Positions 9,494 through 17,934 are shown, counted from the first letter of the stretch. The stretch is DNA of 64,000 nt from an uncultured Lachnospiraceae bacterium (GCA_948470905.1 CAOKQK010000002.1:1-64000); one strand, 5' to 3'. Translations and numbers: made by a program. The notes: generated by a model not told the origin, from the letters alone.

Positions 9494-12007
9494 ATGAAAG
9501 ACACACCCATTGTTCTGTCCATATCCATGCTGATCTCGGGGAGAGACGAAATGAAGAAAAGCCTTGACTCTCTGCACTATTTCACAGAGGCGTTCCCCTG
9601 TGAGATCATACTGGTAGATACCGGCTGCAGTCCGGAGCAGAGGGCGCTGGCAGATGAATACGCGGATAAGGTCATAGATTTTGAATGGTGCAACGACTTT
9701 GCCGCGGCGCGGAATGCCGGGCTGAAAGAGGCCAGGGGCGAATGGTTCATGTATCTGGATGATGACGAATGGTTCGATGATCCACAGCAGATTGTGGCCT
9801 TTTTTACCTCAGGGGAATACAAAAAATACAACAGCGCCACCTATACGGTGAGAAACTATATGGACCTCCAGGGAGAGCAGTATACCGATTCCTACCTCTC
9901 CCGCCTGGTCAAGCGGCTGCCGGAAACGGAATTCGTAGGCAAAATCCATGAGTACCTGCAGCCCTATGAGAAGCCCAAAAAGGCATTTACGGACTTTGTA
10001 CATCATTATGGCTATGCCTATAAAGATGAGAAAGACAGAAGGGAACATTCTTATCGCAATATTAAGCCGCTGCTGGAACTGAGGAAAGAGCAGCCGGGCG
10101 AGCCCAGATGGATGTGCCAGTTGGCGCAGGAATATTTTACGCTTCATGAGTATGAGGAGGTTATCAAGATCTGCCAGGAAGGGCTGGAGGAATGGAGCAG
10201 ATACAGCTGGGATCATGAATATGTACCCTCCCATGTAGGGGGGCTATATGTCTATCTTCTGATCTGCATGGAGACCCTGAAGCGGTACAAAGAGGAGGAA
10301 GTGTGGCTGAAAAAGGCGTTTGCGGACATGAATATGCAGCTGGAGATCATGGCGCCCACTGTCGCGTTCCTCTGTCTTTTGGGGACAAAGCTGTATGACA
10401 ACCTGAAGGATTACAGAAAGAGCAGGGACTATCTGCGCAGGTATATCGACTATGCAAAACGCCTGGAGGGCGACAGGACTACATTGGAGTCGGGCGGCGC
10501 CCTGATTGTGACAGCGGTGTTCCAGAAGACCCTTCTGTACAGCACGATCCTGACGTGCCTTGAAGCGGCTATCCGCACGGAGGACTATAAGCTGACAGAG
10601 GATGCCTTTTATATGCTGGACTGGCAGAACAGCGAGCTGTTAAATCAGGATGAGCAGGAAAAGAAGATGGTGGATGCCTTCTGCTGCGTGGGTTATCACC
10701 CTACCTGGGTGAAGCTCCTGCAGACCCTTGTATCCAGGCCGGAAGGCATGGGAGAAATGCTGAGAATCTTCCTGGATATAGAAAGCGAATACAGACAGCA
10801 GGGAGAGATGATAGGCGGAGAGAAGTTGTCCCGTCTGCGCCGCCTTGTAGCCGAACTCGACTATGATCACGGCTACATCCTCTGTGCAAGGATTTTACAT
10901 GAGGAGGAAGCGTTGGGGACCGGGAGAGCAGCAGCCGGGAAGCCGGGAGCTGGAACCGGGAAAGCGTGTGCAGCAGCTGGGGAGCCGGGAGCAGTAGCCG
11001 GAAAGCCGGAATCTGGAGCTGGGAAAGCGGATGCAGTAGCCGGAGAGCCGGTGGCTGGATTCGGGAGAGCGGGAGCCGGCTCAGGTGAGTCCGGATCACA
11101 GAAAATAGCCCACTTATTTAAGGAAATATTTGACCGACATTCGGATGAAATATTGGCGGTAGGAGCGGAAGTCTGGAATGTCGCGGAGCGTCAGGGCATT
11201 CCGCTGAAAGCCAGGCTGTTGCAGATTGATTACCGCAGCTGGAAACGGATGCTGGAACGGTGGTGCCGCACAGCGAACCTGTGGGAAATAAAACAGTGGG
11301 AGGAGAGGCTTGCAGTATGGAGACAGCAGGACGATACACTTGCGGGGACGGGCGGCGGACAGGCAGGCACGCAGGACGATACTCTTGCGGAGGCGAACAG
11401 CGGACAGACGGGTACGCAGGACGAGGCATCTGCGCCGTCCAGGGAGCAGCACCTGCCCCACTTTGATCTCTTTGCCGTTAAGTGCGCGGAAGGATACCTG
11501 CGCCGCCATAAGGATGTCTGCCCCAATATGGAAAAGATGGAGCCGATGCTCTGGAGATATGCTGACAACGTATTGGCGCTGCACACCCCGTATTACAGAG
11601 ACTTTGTCTTCCGGGAAAGGATGGAGATACTGCCGGATGAGGCGCAGCTTGCGCTGAACCTGAAGGAACTGCAGCGTTACCGCAGCGAGAGGAATGACCT
11701 GAAAGCGCTGGAAAGCGCCAGAAAATGCCTGGGTATCTGCCCTGGTGTGGAGGATGCGGTGGGCGCCTATGCCAAAATGCTTCGGGATGACGTACAGGAA
11801 CGCAACCAGGAAGCAGGCGAAGCACAGGCTGAATTGTGCCGTCTCATTGCCACGCTCAAAAAAGCCGCAAGAATGCAGATCAACGCGGGAGAGTATCAGG
11901 CGGCAAAGAACATCCTTCTCCAGGTACAGCAATGCGCGCCGGAGGACGCTGAAGTGAGAGAACTGCTGGAACAGGTGGACGGAGGACGGATGAGCGGAGA
12001 CAAATGA
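9494..12007 (+). CDS. Flagellin-linked family 2 glycosyltransferase with TPR-like C-terminus, copy 2
   Basis: This 837-residue paralogue of the 5358 protein has the same GT-A start (ISMLISGRDEM, VDTGCS, YLDDDEWF) and the same helical C-terminus (NAGEYQAAKNILLQVQQ). It is longer mainly because of two low-complexity inserts. One at about residues 478-535 is built from ~14-residue Ala/Gly/Pro/Lys units; the other at about 612-645 has 15-residue units beginning QDDTLA. Both inserts come from in-frame tandem DNA repeats (42/21 bp and 45 bp). The likely role is O-glycosylation of flagellin 2 in the cytoplasm. The inserts look like flexible linkers within the helical scaffold and could vary in length between strains. 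Confidence 0.85.
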   Translation: MKDTPIVLSISMLISGRDEMKKSLDSLHYFTEAFPCEIILVDTGCSPEQRALADEYADKVIDFEWCNDFAAARNAGLKEARGEWFMYLDDDEWFDDPQQIVAFFTSGEYKKYNSATYTVRNYMDLQGEQYTDSYLSRLVKRLPETEFVGKIHEYLQPYEKPKKAFTDFVHHYGYAYKDEKDRREHSYRNIKPLLELRKEQPGEPRWMCQLAQEYFTLHEYEEVIKICQEGLEEWSRYSWDHEYVPSHVGGLYVYLLICMETLKRYKEEEVWLKKAFADMNMQLEIMAPTVAFLCLLGTKLYDNLKDYRKSRDYLRRYIDYAKRLEGDRTTLESGGALIVTAVFQKTLLYSTILTCLEAAIRTEDYKLTEDAFYMLDWQNSELLNQDEQEKKMVDAFCCVGYHPTWVKLLQTLVSRPEGMGEMLRIFLDIESEYRQQGEMIGGEKLSRLRRLVAELDYDHGYILCARILHEEEALGTGRAAAGKPGAGTGKACAAAGEPGAVAGKPESGAGKADAVAGEPVAGFGRAGAGSGESGSQKIAHLFKEIFDRHSDEILAVGAEVWNVAERQGIPLKARLLQIDYRSWKRMLERWCRTANLWEIKQWEERLAVWRQQDDTLAGTGGGQAGTQDDTLAEANSGQTGTQDEASAPSREQHLPHFDLFAVKCAEGYLRRHKDVCPNMEKMEPMLWRYADNVLALHTPYYRDFVFRERMEILPDEAQLALNLKELQRYRSERNDLKALESARKCLGICPGVEDAVGAYAKMLRDDVQERNQEAGEAQAELCRLIATLKKAARMQINAGEYQAAKNILLQVQQCAPEDAEVRELLEQVDGGRMSGDK
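10928..11080 (+). repeat. 42/21-bp in-frame tandem repeat
   Basis: Units starting GCAG(C/T)AGC occur at 10928, 10970, 10991 and 11033, spaced 42, 21 and 42 bases. They encode AAGKPGAGTGKACA-like units inside the glycosyltransferase. Spacings are multiples of three, so expansion or loss keeps the frame. Confidence 0.85.
11327..11430 (+). repeat. 45-bp in-frame tandem repeat
   Basis: Units beginning CAGGACGA start at 11327, 11372 and 11417 (two full and one partial). They encode QDDTLAGTGGGQAGT-type 15-residue units. The paralogue at 5358 lacks this insert. Confidence 0.85.
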
Positions 12008-12101
12008 ACGGAGAGTAGATGAATGCAGGACAAATGAGCGGAGACAGGGAGAGTGTGTGAGGACCATACAGCAATCTGTTTTGCAGAGATGCATGATTGA
12101 C

Positions 12102-12122
12102 GTCCCGCTGCATGAGCGGGAC
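12102..12122 (+). other. Intergenic hairpin before the GT11 gene
   Basis: GTCCCGCT and AGCGGGAC form a perfect 8-bp stem around GCATG. There is no T tract, so it is not a standard terminator. It could stabilise or shape the leader of the next gene. The 163-base gap also has ATGAGCGGAGACA twice (11989 and 12034). Confidence 0.5.
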
Positions 12123-12170
12123 AGTTGAGTGCAGGCGTAAGCATGAGTATAAAATGGAAAGGTTAAAGCC

Positions 12171-13058
12171 ATGAAAATACAATTTTTAAACGGCGGTCTG
12201 GCAAATCAGGCTTTCCAGTATATATTTGCCAGATACTATGAGCTTACCTGTCCGGGCGAAAGCATGTACATGGATGACACCTATTTTGCGCTGAATACCA
12301 TCCACAATGGCTACGAGCTGGAGAAAGTATTTGGAATCAGGCCCCATATGCTGAGCCAATGCTTTGATGAGGAAGTCTGGAACTTCATTCTCCAGGAACG
12401 CCGGAAGGGCAAGAGCGTTCCAACAATCCTGTGTGAAAACGGGATCAGGACTTATGTGGTGTATGAGGGGCACAATGCCGTCCGAAATTTTAATCCCTTT
12501 CAGGGAGAGATCAGACATGTCCCCGGCAATGACTATATCCCCTGGGTGCTGAAAATGGAAGGCGATGTCTACTACGACGGCTATTGGATCAACAAAGGCT
12601 GGTTCGACGAATACAAAGAGACATTTCTGAAAGAATTCACCTTCCCGGACCTGCCGGATGAAAGAAACCGGGAACGCATGAAAGAAATCCAGGGCAGCAG
12701 ATCGGTGTCCATCCATATCAGGAGAGGGGATTTTGTTGACCTGGGGTGGGCACTTACACCCCAAAACTACAGAGGGCTGGTTGAACGCTTTCTGGAAGGT
12801 AGTGGAAGTGACTGGGATTTATTTGTATTTTCCGACGATATGGCGTGGTGCAGGGCTAACCAGGAGGATATGGGATTTCGGAATTTTCACGCCGTTCACT
12901 TTATAGACGGAAATACCAGGGCACGCAGCTATATTGACATGCAGCTGATGAGCCAGTGCGAGGCGATGATCATGTCCGGAAGCTCTTTCTGCTACCTGGC
13001 GGCCCTTTTGAACACCCGGAGGAAATTTGTCGTCAATCCGACCATCAGGGATTTGTAG
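12171..13058 (+). CDS. Alpha-1,2-fucosyltransferase-like protein (GT11)
   Basis: This 295-residue protein shows the GT11 signatures: the N-terminal GGLANQAFQY loop and the HIRRGDF motif near residue 182, which binds the GDP-sugar, followed by the C-terminal MSGSSFCYLAALLN motif. The family transfers fucose, or a related 6-deoxyhexose, from GDP onto galactose-type acceptors in the cytoplasm or at the membrane face. GGAAAGG lies 9 bases before the ATG. Its place after the flagellin/glycosyltransferase cassettes suggests that it extends or caps the flagellin glycan. No GDP-fucose synthesis genes are in the window. Confidence 0.85.
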   Translation: MKIQFLNGGLANQAFQYIFARYYELTCPGESMYMDDTYFALNTIHNGYELEKVFGIRPHMLSQCFDEEVWNFILQERRKGKSVPTILCENGIRTYVVYEGHNAVRNFNPFQGEIRHVPGNDYIPWVLKMEGDVYYDGYWINKGWFDEYKETFLKEFTFPDLPDERNRERMKEIQGSRSVSIHIRRGDFVDLGWALTPQNYRGLVERFLEGSGSDWDLFVFSDDMAWCRANQEDMGFRNFHAVHFIDGNTRARSYIDMQLMSQCEAMIMSGSSFCYLAALLNTRRKFVVNPTIRDL

Positions 13059-13083
13059 GAAATATATTGTTTTGTACATACTG

Positions 13084-13219
13084 AAAAATCCATTGATAAA
13101 ACGAAGGATGTGTGGTAAAATTCTATCAGGAAAGAAGCCTGTCAGAGCTGGGAAGATTAAGCTGTTTTGATCTATGATACAAAAGATAAGACAGTTTTGG
13201 CAGGTTTTCTTTCTTTTTT
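13084..13219 (+). repeat. Direct repeat, left copy (relic 3' end of an Rpn gene)
   Basis: About 135 bases here match 14475-14612 with roughly 85% identity. In the right copy the repeat begins at the stop codon of the rpn gene, so this left copy is probably the remnant of an older rpn 3' end. Both copies keep a long stem-loop with G-U changes at paired positions and end in a T-rich tract. Confidence 0.75.
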
Positions 13220-13276
13220 ATTCCCGCGGGCAATGAGTCATAAGTCCATGGGACCTTGACGAATGCCGCGAGGGTC

Positions 13277-13338
13277 AAAAACCCCGCAGCTTGCTGCGCT
13301 TCAAGATTGATACCCCGTCAGCTTGCTGCGGGGTTTTT
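13277..13338 (+). terminator. Inverted repeat of the GCTTGCTGCGGGG family
   Basis: AAAAACCCCGCAGC (13277-13290) and GCTGCGGGGTTTTT (13325-13338) are perfectly complementary 14-base arms. The T tract makes it a plausible terminator in both directions. GGCAATGAGTCA just upstream (13229-13240) recurs at 55545-55556. The rest of 13059-13599 shows no convincing gene. Confidence 0.6.
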
Positions 13339-13599
13339 GGTTATTCAGAATTTTTTGGCAAGGTAGAAACTACGGAAGGTCAAATAACAGTTGATTCCTT
13401 TATAGAAGGATGTTATAATACACTTGAAGCATATTTTCTTTTGTATCGATTACAGAAAGATACATCTCTGATCTATTTTCTCATATAGAAATTCTTATGA
13501 AAATTCATGCTTTTATCACAATCCGCGTCCCACTGACGCACAATCACAAGCAGGAGTTTTCAGGAAGAATCACTCCTGCACACATTTACAGGAGGTTAT

Positions 13600-14487
13600 A
13601 TGGGCAGAACGAAAAAGAAGTATGAAGAATTGACAATTATTGACGATTTTATGTTCGGAAAAGTGATGCGGGATCCGAAACACTGCAAGAAGCTCTTGGA
13701 GATTATTTTGGATGTGAAGATTCGGAAGATAATCTTCCTGGATGATCAGAAGACCATGAATCCAGATTATATTTCAAAAGGAATTCGGATGGATATCTAT
13801 GTGGAGGATGACGCCAACACAGTTTACGCAGTAGAGATGCAGACCCGTAATACAGGGGATCTGACTGTGAGAAGCCGCTATTACCAGGCGGTGCTTGACA
13901 TCAATATGATTGAAAAAGGACTGGATTATGAGAAACTGAGAAAAAGTTATATTATCTTTATCTGTACCTTTGACCAGTTTAACAGAGGCAGGCACATTTA
14001 TCATTTTGAGAACCGTTGCCGGGAAGATCCCTCCCTGTGCCTGGAGGACGGGACAGAGAAGATATTCCTGAACACGAAAGGAACCATGAACGATGTAGAT
14101 GACGAACTCCGCAGTCTTCTGGATTATTTTGAGAGCCAGGTGCCGCAGGATACTTTCACCGGGAAGCTGGACAAGGCGGTGACAGCTGCCCGATCACATA
14201 AAGATTGGAGGCGGGAATATATGGTAATAGAACGGATGATGATGGACAGCAGGAGAGAAGGGCTAAAGAAAGGGCTGGCAAAAGGAGAGTTAAAGTATCT
14301 CGTAGGTTTAATATGCCGCAAACTTTCCAAGGGGAAAACGCCGGAAATGATAGCGGAGGAGCTGGATGAAGATGCAGGCAAGGTACAGCATATCTGTGAT
14401 GTAGCCGCAAAATATGCACCAAACTACAATGTAGAAAAGATTACTCGAAAACTGATGGCGGATAACATGTCCGGGAAAATCCATTGA
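13600..14487 (+). CDS. Rpn family nuclease / putative transposase
   Basis: This 295-residue protein has a PD-(D/E)XK nuclease core: D65 in GIRMDIYV and the E79-x-Q81 pair in AVEMQT. The preceding FMFGKVM and ICTFDQF stretches are typical of Rpn (recombination-promoting nuclease, once called transposase_31). A charged, helical C-terminus (REGLKKGLAKGELKYLVGLI) is also characteristic. Rpn proteins are Mg-dependent DNases that stimulate RecA-independent gene transfer. AGGAGG lies 6 bases before the ATG. The gene sits between copies of a 135-bp repeat, which supports its being a mobile or duplicated cargo at this junction. Confidence 0.9.
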   Translation: MGRTKKKYEELTIIDDFMFGKVMRDPKHCKKLLEIILDVKIRKIIFLDDQKTMNPDYISKGIRMDIYVEDDANTVYAVEMQTRNTGDLTVRSRYYQAVLDINMIEKGLDYEKLRKSYIIFICTFDQFNRGRHIYHFENRCREDPSLCLEDGTEKIFLNTKGTMNDVDDELRSLLDYFESQVPQDTFTGKLDKAVTAARSHKDWRREYMVIERMMMDSRREGLKKGLAKGELKYLVGLICRKLSKGKTPEMIAEELDEDAGKVQHICDVAAKYAPNYNVEKITRKLMADNMSGKIH

Positions 14488-14612
14488 AAAAACAAAGAAG
14501 TTGTGCTACAATTTCTATCAGGAAAGAAACCTGTCAGAACTGAGAAAATTAAGCTGTTTTGATCTGTTAGACAAAAGATAAGACAGTTCTGGCGGGTTTT
14601 CTTTTTGTTTTT
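14475..14612 (+). repeat. Direct repeat, right copy, with stem-loop terminator
   Basis: This copy starts at the rpn stop codon and is near-identical to 13084-13219. The arms 14528-14542 and 14584-14598 pair over about 15 bp, including G-U pairs, and a T-rich run follows, so it should end rpn transcription. An inner pairing that shares part of the same arm is also possible. Confidence 0.75.
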
Positions 14613-14753
14613 GGAATTTTCCGGCAAGACATAAACTACTAAAGCGTGTAAGGCAGAAACTGCTAAAGCCAGCATGTTTACAAAATAGAATTTTTATGAT
14701 ACAATAACCACATGTCATAGTTTGATTCCCTAATGGAACGGTGCAAATACATT

Positions 14754-14966
14754 TTACTATGAAAATCACAGATTTTCATAGTAAGGATGGCCATCCGGCC
14801 GCTTTCTGCCGAGACTATGGTCTGGTTTACTATGAAAGGTCCACTTTCATGCCACAGTGGTGCTGCCGCGGGGCATGGGAGTTTACTATGAAAGCATGCG
14901 CTTTCACAGCATTGATGGTCATTTGGTCGTTTCCTGCCGAGATTATGGGTCGGTTTACTATGGTAT
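14754..14966 (+). repeat. Array of TTTACTATG hairpin repeats
   Basis: TTTACTATG occurs at 14753, 14825, 14882 and 14954. The first three each open a hairpin. The first is a perfect 14-bp stem with a 3-base loop (14754-14767 with 14771-14784); the other two have 7-bp stems on GAAAG. Units one and three also share a GATGGYCAT...TGCCGAGA tail. The segment has no credible gene, and I cannot name the repeat family. Confidence 0.7.
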
Positions 14967-15035
14967 AGTGTTATATGGGAAAGGCATCAGTGGCGTTTTT
15001 TACATAAAGCTGCTGTATCTGTAAAAGATTTCCTC

Positions 15036-15062
15036 TAATAAATTACAGGAATATGCCGATAA
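15036..15062 (+). promoter_or_regulatory. Sigma-28 promoter of short RNA A
   Basis: TAAT, 15 bases, GCCGATAA: identical boxes and spacing to the flaG promoter. It lies far from any flagellar gene and is followed within 100 bases by a terminator, so it appears to drive a short transcript. Confidence 0.68.
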
Positions 15063-15068
15063 ACATAT

Positions 15069-15161
15069 AGATGCTTTTGGAAAAGCATATAAGATTGCAT
15101 GGAGGCAAAGGATATCTTTATGACTGTCAGGGTCATTGCCAGGTGCAATGGCTCTTTTTTT
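15069..15161 (+). ncRNA. Predicted sigma-28-dependent short RNA A
   Basis: A transcript from the 15036 promoter would start near 15069 and stop at the terminator 15130-15161 (10-bp stem GGGTCATTGC/GCAATGGCTC with G-U pairs, then seven T). It begins with a perfect hairpin (15071-15088) whose loop is TGGA. It then carries TGCATGGAGGC (15096-15106) and GGATAT (15110-15115). The same pair of motifs occurs in short RNA B at 55387-55403 and around the flaG ribosome site. Three GGA motifs, one in a hairpin loop, make a CsrA-binding or flaG-mimic RNA plausible. An open frame exists from 15099 but runs through the terminator and is not conserved in B. The start point is estimated. Confidence 0.5.
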
Positions 15162-15174
15162 AATGCACAGGTCC

Positions 15175-15330
15175 ATATATGGAAGTTTGCTGTTGGCGCA
15201 GCAGGCGGATCGCGCATGAGCAGGGAGAAAATCCCCTCTACCTTGATTGAACAAGCCGCATATGGAGGTTTGTTGTTGAAGCAGCATGCAGATTGCACGA
15301 TGGGTAGAAGGGGCTGAGATTTCCATACTT
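15175..15330 (+). repeat. Imperfect ~62-bp repeat pair downstream of RNA A
   Basis: The stretch from CATATATGGAAGTTTGCTG (about 15175) recurs as GCATATGGAGGTTTGTTG (about 15259). Parts of both, including an ATCGC...GGGGAGAAA-like core, resemble the sequence after short RNA B at 55500-55540. The remaining region to 15611 has no gene I can support. Confidence 0.5.
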
Positions 15331-15617
15331 GCTTGTAAAGAGTACTGGACAGTCAGGAATCTGTACTTTGACAATTTTATACTTTATATCAGAATAGTAG
15401 TGAATTCCTGACGAATCTTTCTTGTTAAAACCCTGCCTGCATGGTACAATATTGACAGAAGATTATGGTATCAATTTCTGGTTCCATGTGTACGGTAACG
15501 CTTGGAAATATGATATGATAATTTTATCCAAAAGTAAAAAATGAAGTTTCTGGGTAAAGATAGAAGGATCAAGACAGAAGCCGGATAAACGGCACAGGCG
15601 GAAAAAGAGGTATGTAT

Positions 15618-16163
15618 ATGCCCTCAGTAGAGCAGGAACGGATACGGGATGAAAAGATCAACGGTAAAATATTTGATATGTCGCCGACACCTGGTTATCA
15701 GCACAGCGTGGTCAATGGAAATGTTTTCTCTAAGATCAGGGGTGGGTTGAAAGGCAGCATGTGCCTGGTATTTATGGAAAATATTGACTATAAATATTCC
15801 AAAGAAAGCGATGACTACCTTGAGCCTGATATTATTATCTGCTGCGACAGGAACGCAATTAGAGGAAATTCCTATTATGGCACGCCGAAATTTGTGGCGG
15901 AAACCTTAAGCCCTTCCACTGTAAAACGCGACAGGGGTATTAAGAAGGACATATATGAGGCAAGCGGTGTGGAGGAATATTGGATCATATCCCCTGTTGA
16001 GCGCGCCGTTGAAATATACTACCTCAGGGATGGCAGATATGAGTTGCAGGAGTCATACATTGTGGATGAGGACGAGGCCAGCGAGCATTACAATCTCAAG
16101 CAGGAGATTACGCTCCGCGCCTTTCCGATCACCATGACACTGGAGGACATTTTTGTTTACTGA
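15618..16163 (+). CDS. Uma2 family putative endonuclease (DUF820)
   Basis: This 182-residue protein has the Uma2 pattern of a PD-(D/E)XK-like fold: a YLEPDIIICC strand carrying the acidic residues, then KFVAETLSPST and the helix RGIKKDIYEASGVEEYWII. Family function is uncertain; the proteins are abundant in cyanobacteria and occur near mobile DNA in Firmicutes. I chose the ATG at 15618 because AGAGG ends 7 bases upstream; the ATG at 15612 would be only 1 base from it. The gene stands alone in a repeat-rich accessory stretch near Rpn. Confidence 0.82.
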   Translation: MPSVEQERIRDEKINGKIFDMSPTPGYQHSVVNGNVFSKIRGGLKGSMCLVFMENIDYKYSKESDDYLEPDIIICCDRNAIRGNSYYGTPKFVAETLSPSTVKRDRGIKKDIYEASGVEEYWIISPVERAVEIYYLRDGRYELQESYIVDEDEASEHYNLKQEITLRAFPITMTLEDIFVY

Positions 16164-16693
16164 TCCACAGCCATGAAGACAAATTGCTTGTATTTGCAGG
16201 AAAATTTCTGCCTGGAATGAAGTGTGCGGAATAAGCAGTATGCATAGTATGCTAAGTGCTCAAAGAGAGGAATATGTAGGGAAATTGTTCATGGCGCCAG
16301 CGTCCAAACGGATGTAGTTTCAGAGAACATATCACCAATTGGGCAGACTGGCACAATCTGTTTCATCATAAAGAAGCTTTAATTCCTCACAGCTTGCTGC
16401 GGGGAGTTTCATCAAAGGCTGACAGGGCAGGCTGAGGAAGAATCCGTCTATAAGAACACATAATGAATCTGATGTAAAGTATGAGATTGTCATAGCTTGC
16501 ATCAGATTTTTTTGTGCGCCTGGCAGGCGCGCAATGTTGGGTAAGAAGCATTGATGCATGACTTTGGGCGGTTGTACCTGAGAAATGCTTTGTATCTGAA
16601 AGTATGAGGATATAATGTGTGTTTTTCAATTGTGGTTTTTCGTATAGTATAACTACACGGTGTTATAGTAGTAAGAATTAAGGAGTCTATAAG
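16164..16693 (+). other. Intergenic region with one terminator
   Basis: I see no gene here. It holds a partial copy of the CAGCTTGCTGCGGGG repeat at 16390 and one terminator-like hairpin (separate entry). Just before 16694, TATAGTATAAC at about 16643 could be a -10 region for the acyltransferase relic, but no convincing -35 pairs with it. Confidence 0.5.
16466..16513 (+). terminator. Terminator-like hairpin
   Basis: AATCTGATG (16466-16474) pairs perfectly with CATCAGATT (16500-16508), followed by a run of T to 16513. The 25-base loop is long but contains further short pairing (AAG with CTT). Confidence 0.5.
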
Positions 16694-17829
16694 ATGCAAG
16701 TGGAAGGGAATATAAAACAGGAATCCACAGAAGATTGGATTGATTATATTGTTGATGTGACACTCAAAAATTACAGTGGTCGGGATGTTGTTATATGGGG
16801 TAAATGTGAAACATCGGAATGCATCAGTGATAACCTGAAAAAACATGGTCTGGATACAGCGTTTTATGTTGAAAGCAATGAAGCCAAAATAGATGACAGG
16901 CAAGTGTTTTCTCCAGATTGTTTACCTGGAAAATCGAATAAATATTACGTAGTAATCCCTCTGGCTTATTACCAGTCATTTAGGGAAAAACTTATTTGGG
17001 GGGGTATTCACCGGATTTAGATTATTGCTATTTTAATGATTGTGCGTTGCAACAGACACCAGAATACTATGAAGATGCACATGGAAATAAGATAATAGGA
17101 AAATATGAAGGATTAAAATTTTATTTCTTAGGATTTCGTTCCGTGATTAAGATTGGAGATAATGTTCAATTTCGTAATACCTGTTTTTATATACATAATG
17201 ATCAAAAGTTGTAATTGGCAATAACACACAGTTTTTAGAAAGCAGGCTTGATGTTCAGCACTCATGTGAAGCAGTCTTTGAGAAAGATCTCTATCTGGAG
17301 AAAGATGACATTATAATGAGGGATGGAGCAAGACTCTATATGAAGTCTGGATGCAGTATCGTTCGGTTAGATATGCATATTGTGGAACAGGGAGAAGTCA
17401 GATTGGGTGAAGAAGTGAGTCTTAATAGTGGTTGTAATTGAACAAGTTGGGATTAGGGAAAATAGCCATATTTCAGATTGGAAGTAAAGGGAGATTTGGT
17501 GGTGGGGGAAAGTGTTGAAATATCGTACAATACCCAAATTGGGGATAGAAGTATTGTTGGAGCAATGAGCTTAGTGTACTGTACCGCTGATTTTCAGTCA
17601 AACCTCCTTGCCTAATTTTCCATCGGACTGCGTTGTTTTTGGTCAACCATCCCACCGCATCGCCTCCCCTCAAACGCCTTGCCAATAAAAAATTATTCTA
17701 CGGAGTTTTGCCAGATATCAGCGGTACAGTACACTAGTAAAAGGTATAATTCCACATGATTGTACAGCAGCAGGGGTTCCTGTAAGGGTGATAAGAAAAA
17801 ACATTGCATGGAGCAGGCAGGAGGGGTAG
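16694..17829 (+). pseudogene. Disrupted hexapeptide acyltransferase with N-terminal Rossmann module
   Basis: Conceptual translation gives the island's Rossmann-like module first (DVVIWGKCETSECISDNL), then a left-handed beta-helix acyltransferase ending IIPHDCTAAGVPVRVIRKNI, the classic C-terminus of maltose O-acetyltransferase-like enzymes. The reading frame is broken at a G7 tract (16998-17004), near 17206, near 17440 and near 17500, and by a 161-bp MITE at 17574. Removing the MITE and one TA copy rejoins GAMSL to VKGII perfectly. It was probably an O-acetyltransferase for the flagellar glycan. AAGGAG still precedes the ATG. Confidence 0.8.
17574..17734. mobile_element. MITE with 18-bp perfect terminal inverted repeats
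   Basis: The 161-bp element has ends GTGTACTGTACCGCTGAT (17574-17591) and its exact complement at 17717-17734. TA flanks both ends (17572-17573 and 17735-17736), a TA target duplication typical of IS630/Tc1-mariner transposition. It has no coding capacity, so it needs a transposase in trans. It interrupts the acyltransferase gene, and its removal restores the codons across the site. Confidence 0.9.
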
Positions 17830-17934
17830 AGGATATTTTGGAATGTGGAGAGGAACACATACATTATACAAAAGAATTGAAAAGAAAACCTTAATTCTCC
17901 CAGTTATGCTGGAGAACGGAATAAGCAGAAGTGG

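Noticed and set aside
13291..13488. 65-residue open frame after the rpn-like left repeat
   Set aside because: It starts inside an inverted repeat, has no ribosome site and no recognisable motif.
14754..14966. CRISPR array
   Set aside because: Repeats are unequal in length, diverge quickly, have no uniform spacers and no cas genes nearby.
15099..15317. 72-residue open frame after short RNA A promoter
   Set aside because: It runs straight through a strong terminator, covers imperfect repeats, and the matching locus B has no equivalent frame.
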